Shown one piece after another: positions 1 through 5,749 of a DNA stretch of 7,848 bases (position 1 is its first letter; each line of letters starts with the position of its first letter). Made by a program: the position numbers and the translations under genes. Source of the DNA: an uncultured Caulobacterales bacterium (GTDB lineage: Bacteria > Pseudomonadota > Alphaproteobacteria > Caulobacterales > Caulobacteraceae). Under the pieces are notes generated by a model. That model was given only the letters and a program-made list of their open reading frames with translations. It made no database searches and was not told the DNA's origin. The DNA lies in contig CAIUZX010000366.1 of the NCBI GenBank assembly GCA_903903715.1, positions 1-7,848 of the forward strand, read 5' to 3'.

Positions 1-1
1 C

Positions 2-1234
2 CTCGCGCCGGACCATTACCTCTACAGGATGCTCTACAGCCAAGGCATCGATCTCGATCGGCTTTGCGTTCCTGCGCAAGGCGTTGAGCCCAGGTCGGAC
101 AGACGTGACGCCTGGCGTCTGTTCGCCAACAATTTTCATCTCTTTCGCGGAACGCCGTCCTGGCTCTGGCTTAACCACGTGTTCTTGGAGGTGTTTGGCT
201 TAGACGAGCGTCTCACGTCGGATACGGCGGATCACTATTACGATGTGATTGGCGAGGCGCTGGCGTCCGACGCGTTCCGTCCTCGGGCGCTGTTCGAACG
301 GTTCAATATCGAAGTCCTAGCGACCACCGAAGGCGCGGAGGACCGCCTTTTGCACCACAAGGCGATCCAGAATTCGGGATGGAACGGTCGGGTGATCACG
401 ACTTATCGCCCGGATGCGGTGGTGGATCCGGAACACGAGCGTTTCCGGGACGCGTTGGCGACGTTCGGCGACCTGACGGGCGAGGATGTCGAAGGTTGGC
501 GCGGCTATCTGGCGGCGCACCGCAAGCGGCGGGCTGACTTCCGAGCAATGGGAGCGACAGCTACGGATCACGGCCACCCAACGGCGGCGACGGCGGACCT
601 GTCTGAGGCCGGGGCTGCAGAACTCTATTCCAAGATATTGAAGGGGGACGTATCCCCTCATCAGGCCGAGCTTTTCCGCGCGCAGATGCTGACCGAAATG
701 GCTAAGATGAGCCTGGAAGACGGCATGACCATGCAGATCCATCCGGGCAGCTTTCGCAATCACAATCGCGCCCTGTTCAATAGCCATGGCCGCGACAAGG
801 GCGCCGACATTCCTCAGCCGACCGAATATGTGCGGGCGCTCAAGCCGCTTTTGGACCGAATGGGCGCCGAACCTTCGCTCACGATCATCCTCTTCACATT
901 GGACGAGACGTCCTATTCACGGGAACTTGCGCCGCTCGCAGGGCATTATCCGTGTTTGAAGCTAGGTCCAGCCTGGTGGTTTCACGACAGCCCCGATGGG
1001 ATGCGCAGGTTTCGTGAGCAGACGACCGAGACGGCGGGCTTCTACAATACCGTAGGCTTTAACGACGACACCCGCGCTTTCCTCTCGATCCCGGCGCGCC
1101 ACGATGTGGCGCGACGCGTCGACAGCGCCTTCCTCGCGACCCTCGTCGCCGAAGGCCGGATGGACGAGGAGGAGGCTGAAGAGACGTTGATCGATCTGAC
1201 CTCGACCTTGCCGCGGCGCGCCTACAAACTCTGA
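2..1234 (+). CDS. uxaC: Glucuronate isomerase (uronate isomerase), 5' end outside the window
   Basis: UxaC interconverts D-glucuronate and D-fructuronate (and D-galacturonate and D-tagaturonate), the first cytoplasmic step of hexuronate breakdown. The reading frame is open from base 2, and the residues before the first in-window ATG (base 29) already match the family (DHY-x-x-RML-x-SQGI), so this is a partial gene, not one starting at 29. About 410 residues are visible against a usual length near 470; the missing N-terminus should hold the HxH metal-binding motif. Visible family blocks are HPGSFRNHN (from base 740), KLGPAWWFHDSPDGM (from base 959) and VGFNDDTRAFLS-x-x-ARHD-x-x-RR near the C-terminus. 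These line up with the E. coli protein as I recall it. UxaC is a divergent amidohydrolase-superfamily enzyme. The upstream neighbours, often other uronate genes, cannot be seen. Confidence 0.95.
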   Translation, partial: LAPDHYLYRMLYSQGIDLDRLCVPAQGVEPRSDRRDAWRLFANNFHLFRGTPSWLWLNHVFLEVFGLDERLTSDTADHYYDVIGEALASDAFRPRALFERFNIEVLATTEGAEDRLLHHKAIQNSGWNGRVITTYRPDAVVDPEHERFRDALATFGDLTGEDVEGWRGYLAAHRKRRADFRAMGATATDHGHPTAATADLSEAGAAELYSKILKGDVSPHQAELFRAQMLTEMAKMSLEDGMTMQIHPGSFRNHNRALFNSHGRDKGADIPQPTEYVRALKPLLDRMGAEPSLTIILFTLDETSYSRELAPLAGHYPCLKLGPAWWFHDSPDGMRRFREQTTETAGFYNTVGFNDDTRAFLSIPARHDVARRVDSAFLATLVAEGRMDEEEAEETLIDLTSTLPRRAYKL

Positions 1235-1271
1235 ATCGGTATAAATTCGGGGGTCGGCGAATATGTCTGCA

Positions 1272-1286
1272 GGGGCGTCACGCCCC
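1272..1286. terminator. GC-rich hairpin between convergent genes, possible two-way terminator
   Basis: A perfect 6-bp inverted repeat (GGGGCG, loop TCA, CGCCCC) lies in the 77-bp gap between the uxaC stop (1234) and the SOUL gene stop (1312). Being symmetric, it would form on transcripts from either side. There is no T-tract on either strand, so it is not a classic intrinsic terminator. The call rests on position and stem quality only. Confidence 0.35.
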
Positions 1287-1311
1287 GTTCTGACCAGGGT
1301 GTCCTTGACGC

Positions 1312-1932
1312 CTACCTGACCTCCAGCAGCACCTCGTTCCGGCGCATGAACCAGAGGGTCCAGGGCGGATCGTACTGGGCGAGCACGGCTTCGCCCTTGA
1401 AGGCGATCCCCTTGGCTGCGGCCCAACGCTTCAGGTCTTCGGTCCGCTCTCGATAGTTCTGGTCCCGGGCCACGCCAGAAAAGTGCAGGACCGCCATCAC
1501 GCGACCCGGTTCCACGCGAAACCGGATGTCGGGATCGTTCGGTTTGGGCAGGCTCTCCAGGGTGTAGCCGGGCGGCATCATGAACTGCACGGTCCAGCTT
1601 CCCGACCCGTTGGGCGCCTGTGTGACCGGGCTGGTCATGGCGATCTTCTCGCCCGCGGGCTTCTGCGCCACCGGCGCTGTCATCGCGATCTTCTGACTGC
1701 CGGCGTTGCCGCCAAATATATACCCGGCGAGCTTGCGGAAGCCCTGCTGAACGGCCTGGCCCTGATCCCCGGTCACAACCACTTCAGCGACAATGTAGGG
1801 CTCGTAACGCCTGACCTCATAGTCGCCGTCCTTGAGGGTCACGGCGTATTTCGGCTGCTCAATGGCCATGGCTGGTCCTCCAAAAAGCAGGGCTGCGACT
1901 GTCAGAACCAGCAGGGCCAGTGATTTGGGCAT
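1312..1932 (-). CDS. SOUL heme-binding family protein with signal peptide
   Basis: This 206-residue protein belongs to the SOUL/HBP family, named after heme-binding animal proteins; heme binding by bacterial members is mostly assumed. The N-terminus is a typical Sec signal: a short MPK head, a hydrophobic stretch (residues 4-19) and an AMA cleavage site near residue 23, so the protein is probably periplasmic. The mature part starts with IEQPKY, followed by a family-typical YEVRRYEPYIVAEV-type strand, a KLAGYIFGGN loop and the twice-repeated KIAMT(A/S)PV motif. The C-terminus WTLWFMRRNEVLLEV is also typical. The ATG at 1932 is preferred because it begins the signal peptide; the frame is open further upstream, but that stretch runs through the tRNA-Gly gene. 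No clear Shine-Dalgarno is seen. The gene begins 60 bp after the tRNA on the same strand and may share its transcript. Confidence 0.9.
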   Translation of the reverse strand: MPKSLALLVLTVAALLFGGPAMAIEQPKYAVTLKDGDYEVRRYEPYIVAEVVVTGDQGQAVQQGFRKLAGYIFGGNAGSQKIAMTAPVAQKPAGEKIAMTSPVTQAPNGSGSWTVQFMMPPGYTLESLPKPNDPDIRFRVEPGRVMAVLHFSGVARDQNYRERTEDLKRWAAAKGIAFKGEAVLAQYDPPWTLWFMRRNEVLLEVR

Positions 1933-1948
1933 GGCGTGTCTCGGGATC

Positions 1949-1960
1949 GCCCCGAAGGGC
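1949..1960 (-). other. Small UUCG-tetraloop hairpin in the SOUL gene leader
   Basis: Read on the - strand the sequence is GCCC-TTCG-GGGC, a 4-bp GC stem closed by a C(UUCG)G tetraloop, a very stable RNA fold. It lies between the tRNA-Gly 3' end (1993) and the SOUL start (1932). No T-tract follows, so termination is unlikely. It could mark the end of a tRNA precursor or be a leader hairpin; the role is inferred. Confidence 0.4.
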
Positions 1961-1992
1961 AGGCTTAATCGCTTGGATTTTAGAAGGAAAAT

Positions 1993-2067
1993 TGGAGCGG
2001 GCGAAGAGATTCGAACTCTCGACCCCAACCTTGGCAAGGTTGTGCTCTACCACTGAGCTACGCCCGC
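1993..2067 (-). tRNA. tRNA-Gly (anticodon GCC)
   Basis: The - strand folds as a full 75-nt cloverleaf. The acceptor stem is GCGGGCG with CGCCCGC. The D arm is GCTC-AGTGGTA-GAGC. The anticodon stem is CAACC with GGTTG, around loop TTGCCAA with anticodon GCC. The T arm is GAGAG-TTCGAAT-CTCTT. The discriminator base is T, as expected for tRNA-Gly, and the 3' CCA is encoded in the DNA (1995-1993). It decodes GGC and GGT glycine codons. It stands alone here, with no other tRNA nearby, and is followed on the same strand by the SOUL gene. Confidence 0.97.
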
Positions 2068-2108
2068 TCACGGACGAGGCCTTGTCGGCCCCGCAGGAAG
2101 AGGGGGGC

Positions 2109-2137
2109 TTTTAATCAGAGGGCGCGGGCCTTGGCAA
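2109..2137 (-). promoter_or_regulatory. Possible sigma-70 type promoter for tRNA-Gly
   Basis: On the - strand, TTGCCA (2137-2132; one mismatch to TTGACA) is followed after exactly 17 bp by TTAAAA (2114-2109), a weak match to TATAAT. This would put the transcript start about 35 nt upstream of the mature tRNA 5' end at 2067. The location in the 91-bp gap between the DUF6065 stop and the tRNA fits. The -10 element is weak, so this is a candidate only. Confidence 0.35.
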
Positions 2138-2158
2138 GCACCCTTTTTGTGCGGCGAC

Positions 2159-2902
2159 CTATCTGCCGATCTTCATGGCCTTCAGCCGCCGCTTGTTGAC
2201 GTGATCCGCCGGCGCAGGCCCCAGCTCGTCCGGGATTTCACCCTTGAAGTAATAGCGCTGCCAAGCCTCTCGCACGGCTTCCGGATCCTGCTGCGCCAGA
2301 CGCTTGTTGAAGCTCTCGCGCTCGCGGATCCAGGCGTCGTATTGCTGGCGCAGGACATCGTCAGAGGCGAGGCTGCGCTGGATCGGCTGCACCTGGTCCA
2401 TGACCCGGTGCGGCGTGAGGCTGATGAAGCAGAACGGCTCGCCCTTCTCGAAACGCACGCGACCCGGACGGGTGAAGATCCAGTTCATCGTGAAGGGAAA
2501 GGGCAGCCAGTCCGTCTCGACGAGCCCGGACAGGGGCTGGATGCCGTCCTTGGGCAGATTGGGCGGTCCCTGGGCGATGAGGTCCCACCCCGGAGGCGTG
2601 CGGAAGAGATAGCCCGGGTGAAAGGTCAACACGCCGCCGCCGAAATGCGCCTTGGCGAGTTCATGGAAATCAGGGTGGGGCCTGTCGGGGCGAAGGGTGA
2701 TGTCTTCATTCTGCTCGCCGCCATTCCATTCGGCCGTGAAGCTCACAGGACACAGTAGCTCCCACCCCGTAGTGTTCGCCATGGTGAGCGGTAGGCACCG
2801 ATAGGGGTGCCGATTGGCGAACCGGTCCATCCATCGACGCTCCGGTCGGCCAGGCGCGATTTCAGGCGGCCGAGTGGCGACAGGATAACATTCGAGTTCC
2901 AT
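2159..2902 (-). CDS. DUF6065 family protein, function unknown
   Basis: The 247-residue protein resembles the family I know as DUF6065; no reaction has been assigned and I do not propose one. It has no signal peptide or membrane segment, so it is probably cytoplasmic. The core is rich in aromatic residues and glycine/proline turns: WELLCPVSFTAEWNGG (residues 47-62), GVLTFHPGYLFRTPPGWDL (90-108), ETDWLPFPFTMNWIFTRPG (129-147) and FEKGEPFCFISL (151-162). The C-terminal third is charged and helical (QYDAWIRERESFNKRL, then a run rich in Lys and Arg). The ATG at 2902 is chosen because GAGG lies about 7 nt before it; an in-frame GTG at 2914 would lie within that site. The gene is divergent from the prolyl-tRNA editing gene and has its own 137-bp upstream region. 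Confidence 0.8.
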   Translation of the reverse strand: MELECYPVATRPPEIAPGRPERRWMDRFANRHPYRCLPLTMANTTGWELLCPVSFTAEWNGGEQNEDITLRPDRPHPDFHELAKAHFGGGVLTFHPGYLFRTPPGWDLIAQGPPNLPKDGIQPLSGLVETDWLPFPFTMNWIFTRPGRVRFEKGEPFCFISLTPHRVMDQVQPIQRSLASDDVLRQQYDAWIRERESFNKRLAQQDPEAVREAWQRYYFKGEIPDELGPAPADHVNKRRLKAMKIGR

Positions 2903-3039
2903 GGGGGACCTCACGCGTCGATCGGTTTCTGTTTAGATCTTGACCTAGACCAGCTCGGCAGGAAACTGAAGGCTTCGCCAGTCGTGAGGCGATCGGGCTG
3001 CAAGCCGCCGGACCTGTTCCGACACCTAGCGCCAAGCTT
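2903..3039. other. Divergent intergenic region
   Basis: These 137 bp separate the DUF6065 gene (- strand) from the prolyl-tRNA editing gene (+ strand), so promoters for both should lie here. The best + strand hint is TTGACC at 2940-2945, but there is no good -10 element 16-18 bp further on. A GACCTAGACC short direct repeat overlaps this site. The DUF6065 Shine-Dalgarno (GAGG on the - strand) lies at the left edge. I found no clear operator or riboswitch. Confidence 0.3.
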
Positions 3040-3579
3040 ATGGAGCGTTTCTTGCCTGAACCGATGGACCGTGCGAGCCTGATGGACTTTCTGGATCTCC
3101 ACGGGATCGCCTGTCAGACCTACGATCATCCCGCTGTGTTCACCGTCGCCGACGGTCCCGAGCTCAAGGAGAAGATCCCGGGCGGACACTCGAAGAATCT
3201 CTTTCTCAAGGACGCCAAGGGTCAGCTCTGGCTGATCAGCGCGCTCGCGACCACAGTTGTGGACTTGAAAAGAGTTCCGGCTGTGATCGGCTCCGCGCGT
3301 CTGTCCTTTGGGTCTGCAGAGCGGCTTTGGGACGCGCTGGGCGTGAGGCCGGGCTCGGTCACGGCCCTGGCCTTGGTGAATGATCCTGATCACAACGTGA
3401 AGTTCGTGCTTGATGCGGCGCTTCTGGGCTATGACAGCGTCAACTTCCATCCCCTGACCAACGACGCGACGACCAACCTTTCGGTGGACGCCTTCAAACG
3501 GTTCCTTGAGGTTCTGGGACGCGAGCTGGTTTTGGTGGACTTCGATGCGCTGGCGACCTCACAAGACGTCAATGCATGA
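3040..3579 (+). CDS. Prolyl-tRNA editing protein, ProXp-ala / PrdX type (YbaK domain)
   Basis: A free-standing trans-editing domain of the INS/YbaK superfamily. The ProXp-ala branch, studied in Caulobacter, hydrolyses Ala-tRNA(Pro) made in error by prolyl-tRNA synthetase. Visible family features are the YDHPAVFTVADG strand (residues 28-39), the conserved GGHSKNLFLKD block (49-59) with the functionally key lysine at residue 52, the NDPDHNVKFVLD segment, and the FHPLTNDATTNLS block near the C-terminus. The start is uncertain: the ATG at 3040 gives 179 residues, while the ATG at 3064 gives 171 residues and a more family-like N-terminus, putting the lysine near position 44. Neither has a convincing Shine-Dalgarno. 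The exact editing substrate (Ala- versus other aminoacyl-tRNA(Pro)) is inferred from the subfamily. Confidence 0.88.
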   Translation: MERFLPEPMDRASLMDFLDLHGIACQTYDHPAVFTVADGPELKEKIPGGHSKNLFLKDAKGQLWLISALATTVVDLKRVPAVIGSARLSFGSAERLWDALGVRPGSVTALALVNDPDHNVKFVLDAALLGYDSVNFHPLTNDATTNLSVDAFKRFLEVLGRELVLVDFDALATSQDVNA

Positions 3580-3646
3580 ATTGCTTTGGGCGGCTCAAGC
3601 GCCCATCTGAGGGGCGGAGCGCCGTGCAGCGACGAGGATGAAAACG

Positions 3647-4552
3647 ATGTTTGGCGAACTGATCGGCAAATCAAAGAAGGACGTGGCCGGAAGCGACCTG
3701 GTCAAGGAGGCCACTGACGCCACGGTCATGGCCGATGTGATCGAGGCCTCGCGCACGCACACGGTGCTGGTGGACTTCTGGGCGCCTTGGTGCGGGCCGT
3801 GCAAACAGCTTACACCGATCCTGGAAAAGGTGGTCGCCGGCGCCAAGGGCGCGGTGAAGATGGTCAAGATCAACATTGACGAGAACCCAAGGTTCGCGGC
3901 CCAACTGCGCGTGCAGTCGATACCTGCAGTGTTCGCCTTCAAGAACGGCCAGCCGGTCGATGGGTTCATGGGGGCTCTGCCCGAAACGCAGGTGAAGGCG
4001 TTCGTCGATCGTCTGGCCGGTGGGGACGAGGACGACGGACTTGAGGCGGCTCTCGCAGAAGCGACCGAGGTGCTGGCTCAGAACGATGTCGGCGGAGCGG
4101 CCCAGATCTTCGCGGAAGTCCTTCAAGTGGCGCCGGATAACCTCAAGGCCATAGCGGGCCTCGCGCGCTGTTACCTTCTTAATGGCGATGCGGAGCGCGC
4201 CGGCGAGATCCTGGCGATGGCGCCGGAAACCGCCAGCGACCCGGAACTTTCGGCGGTCCGTGCGGCCCTCACCCTTGCCGCCAAGGGGGCAGGCGAAGTC
4301 GCCGCCCAGCAGGCGCGCGTCGACGCGGATCCAAACGATCACCAAGCGCGCTTCGAACTCGCCCAGACCCTGGCTGGCCATAATGATCTGGCCGGCGCCG
4401 CTGACCACCTCCTGAAGATCATCGCCCTTGACCGCGCCTGGAATGATGACGCCGCTCGCAAGGAGTTGCTGACCGTGCTGGAAGCCGCGGGTCCTGGATC
4501 AGACGTCGCCAAGCAGGGCCGTCGACGCCTGTCTTCCATACTGTTTTCCTGA
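3647..4552 (+). CDS. cnoX: CnoX chaperedoxin: thioredoxin domain fused to TPR-like domain
   Basis: CnoX (formerly YbbN) is a cytoplasmic holdase that protects proteins from irreversible aggregation and passes them to the folding machinery. Residues about 18-123 form a thioredoxin fold with the active site WCGPC at residues 48-52 (codons from 3788) and the cis-proline in QSIPAVF (P93). An acidic linker (GGDEDDG) leads to a TPR-like helical domain, residues about 132-301. E. coli CnoX lacks this catalytic cysteine pair, whereas the Caulobacter protein has it and works as both reductase and constitutive chaperone; the sequence here is of that second kind. The ATG at 3647 is preferred because GAGG (3634-3637) lies 9 nt before it; the in-frame ATG at 3638 directly abuts that site. 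The stop is 3 nt before the LON-domain gene, implying co-transcription. Confidence 0.92.
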   Translation: MFGELIGKSKKDVAGSDLVKEATDATVMADVIEASRTHTVLVDFWAPWCGPCKQLTPILEKVVAGAKGAVKMVKINIDENPRFAAQLRVQSIPAVFAFKNGQPVDGFMGALPETQVKAFVDRLAGGDEDDGLEAALAEATEVLAQNDVGGAAQIFAEVLQVAPDNLKAIAGLARCYLLNGDAERAGEILAMAPETASDPELSAVRAALTLAAKGAGEVAAQQARVDADPNDHQARFELAQTLAGHNDLAGAADHLLKIIALDRAWNDDAARKELLTVLEAAGPGSDVAKQGRRRLSSILFS

Positions 4553-4555
4553 GCC

Positions 4556-5215
4556 ATGGCCAGCGCCCGCTTTCGTTTGAACGATCTGCCGCAGGTCATT
4601 CCGGTGTTTCCACTGGACAGCGCCCTGCTGTTGCCGGGCGGGCATCTGCCGTTGAACATCTTCGAGCCGCGCTATTTGAACATGCTGGACGACGCGATGG
4701 CCGGTGATCGCATGATCGGCATGATCCAGACCCGCGCCGGCGGCGATCGGGCGACGCCAAAGCTCGCCAGGATCGGGTGTGTGGGGCGGGTGACCAGCTT
4801 TGGGGAGACGCCGGATGGCCGGTATTCGATCAGTTTGACTGGCGTGTGCCGATTTACGCTCGAACAGGAGTTGGATCTGAAGACGCCATATCGCCAGGCG
4901 CGCGCCGATTACGGACGCTTTTCTCGGGACCTTGATGAAGATGTCGAGCCCGACCTGAAGCAGCGCGAGATCCTGTTCGATGCTTTGAAAGACTATCTCG
5001 ACAATCGTGGCCTTGCGATGGACTGGTCTGCCGCCGAATCCGCCCCGCTGGGGCCACTCGTCAACAGTCTCGCCATGGCTTTGCCGTTTGACTCGACAGA
5101 AAAGCAGGCGCTGTTGGAAGCGGCTGACGCATCCGAACGTCGCGCGGCCCTTATCACCCTTTTGCGCTTTGACGCCGCCGGAGGGTCGATGGGCGACCCG
5201 TCCGGGCTTCAATGA
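4556..5215 (+). CDS. Stand-alone LON substrate-binding domain protein
   Basis: This 219-residue protein matches the N-terminal substrate-binding (PUA-like) domain of Lon protease but has neither the AAA+ ATPase nor the serine-lysine protease domain. The diagnostic start is VIPVFPLDSALLLPGGHLPLN-type sequence running into IFEPRYLNML (about residues 14-44), then IGMIQ, then a GCVGRVTSFGETPDGRY strand pair, with a helical second half ending at a normal stop. It cannot degrade proteins by itself; a role in recognising substrates or as an adaptor is inferred. It starts 3 nt after the cnoX stop with no Shine-Dalgarno of its own, so translation is probably coupled to cnoX. The length is usual for this free-standing family, so this is not a broken lon gene. 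Confidence 0.92.
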   Translation: MASARFRLNDLPQVIPVFPLDSALLLPGGHLPLNIFEPRYLNMLDDAMAGDRMIGMIQTRAGGDRATPKLARIGCVGRVTSFGETPDGRYSISLTGVCRFTLEQELDLKTPYRQARADYGRFSRDLDEDVEPDLKQREILFDALKDYLDNRGLAMDWSAAESAPLGPLVNSLAMALPFDSTEKQALLEAADASERRAALITLLRFDAAGGSMGDPSGLQ

Positions 5216-5240
5216 TCTCAGCACTTTAGGATCCTTCCAA

Positions 5241-5441
5241 ATGACCGATGTCACGTCCGTTCCGATCGATCCCCGGCTTCTGGAGATCCTGGTCTGCCCG
5301 GTCACGCGCGGGCCTTTGGAATACGATCGGACCCGCAACGAGCTGATCAGCCGTTCCGCGCGTCTCGCCTATCCGATCCGCGACGGCGCCCCGATCATGC
5401 TGCCTGACGAAGCCCGTCATCTGGACGAGAGCGCAGATTGA
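5241..5441 (+). CDS. Trm112 family (UPF0434-like) small protein
   Basis: A 66-residue protein with the N-terminal signature DPRLLEILVCPVTRGPLEYD and the second block LISRSARLAYPIRDGAPIMLP, both typical of bacterial Trm112/UPF0434 proteins. In eukaryotes Trm112 is a zinc-binding activator of methyltransferases; the role of the bacterial version is not settled. Only one cysteine (C19, in CPVT) is present, so the four-cysteine zinc site of classical members is absent, as I recall being usual for alphaproteobacterial copies. An AGGA about 9 nt before the ATG is an adequate ribosome-binding site. It lies 25 nt after the LON-domain gene, and its stop TGA overlaps the next gene's TTG start. Confidence 0.9.
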   Translation: MTDVTSVPIDPRLLEILVCPVTRGPLEYDRTRNELISRSARLAYPIRDGAPIMLPDEARHLDESAD

Positions 5442-5749
5442 CGTCGTCGCCCTGGCCGAAGGAACTTCGCGCCGTCGAAGAGGGGCGGCTTCTCGCGATT
5501 ACCTTTGAAACCGGAGAACAGGTCCGGCTCACCGCCTCTGAGCTGCGTCGGGAGTCTCCAAGCGCGGAAGGTCGTGGTCATGGTCCGTCTGCGCCGCCGC
5601 GCCCGGCCGAGCCATTTGACGATGCAAGGATCGTCTCCCTGGATCCCGTCGGTCGCTATGCCGTGCGCATCGGATTTGCAGACGGGCACGATACGGGACT
5701 GTTCACCTGGGCGCTTCTTTACAGTCTCGCTCACCGTCCAAAGGCGTGA
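5438..5749 (+). CDS. DUF971 domain protein (gamma-butyrobetaine hydroxylase N-terminal-like)
   Basis: A 103-residue single-domain protein. It begins with WPKELR (residues 6-11), continues through a strand-rich stretch and the motif RRESPSAEGRGHG, and ends with a PVGRYAVRIGFADGHDTGLF-type sequence, the classic DUF971 C-terminal signature. The same domain is fused to the N-terminus of gamma-butyrobetaine hydroxylase in eukaryotes; free-standing bacterial copies are often linked to iron-sulfur protein biology, but no function is proven here. The start is a TTG that overlaps the Trm112 stop (TTGA). No in-frame ATG lies before the conserved WPKELR, so the TTG is well supported. It is probably the last gene of the cnoX operon. 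Its 3' end overlaps the oppositely oriented Rieske gene by 47 bp. Confidence 0.88.
   Translation: MTSSPWPKELRAVEEGRLLAITFETGEQVRLTASELRRESPSAEGRGHGPSAPPRPAEPFDDARIVSLDPVGRYAVRIGFADGHDTGLFTWALLYSLAHRPKA

Noticed and set aside
962..1426. Open frame of 154 codons on the - strand
   Set aside because: Crosses the ends of uxaC and the SOUL gene without relation to either. The product is low complexity.
1933..2037. 35-codon N-terminal extension of the SOUL gene
   Set aside because: The extension is translation of the tRNA-Gly gene and its downstream spacer. The signal peptide starting at 1932 marks the true start.
2138..2152. GCAC...GTGC inverted repeat with a T-run in the loop, near the DUF6065 stop
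   Set aside because: Only a 4-bp stem, with the T-run inside the loop and none after it, so it does not look like a terminator for either strand.
2940..2968. TTGACC as a -35 element for the prolyl-tRNA editing gene
   Set aside because: No acceptable -10 hexamer at 16-18 bp spacing, so the promoter call is not supported.
3588..3623. Two small GC hairpins before cnoX (stems GGGCG/CGCCC and GGCG/CGCC)
   Set aside because: Short stems without a T-tract occur often by chance in DNA this GC-rich. Not listed as a terminator.
3671..4408. Open frame of 245 codons on the - strand
   Set aside because: Antisense to cnoX, whose thioredoxin active site fixes the true strand and frame.
5228..5235. Perfect 8-bp palindrome AGGATCCT before the Trm112-like gene
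   Set aside because: It overlaps the ribosome-binding site and is too short and isolated to claim as an operator.
4499..5338. Open frame of 279 codons on the - strand
   Set aside because: Antisense to the LON-domain and Trm112-like genes. No recognisable domain, and it crosses two gene boundaries.
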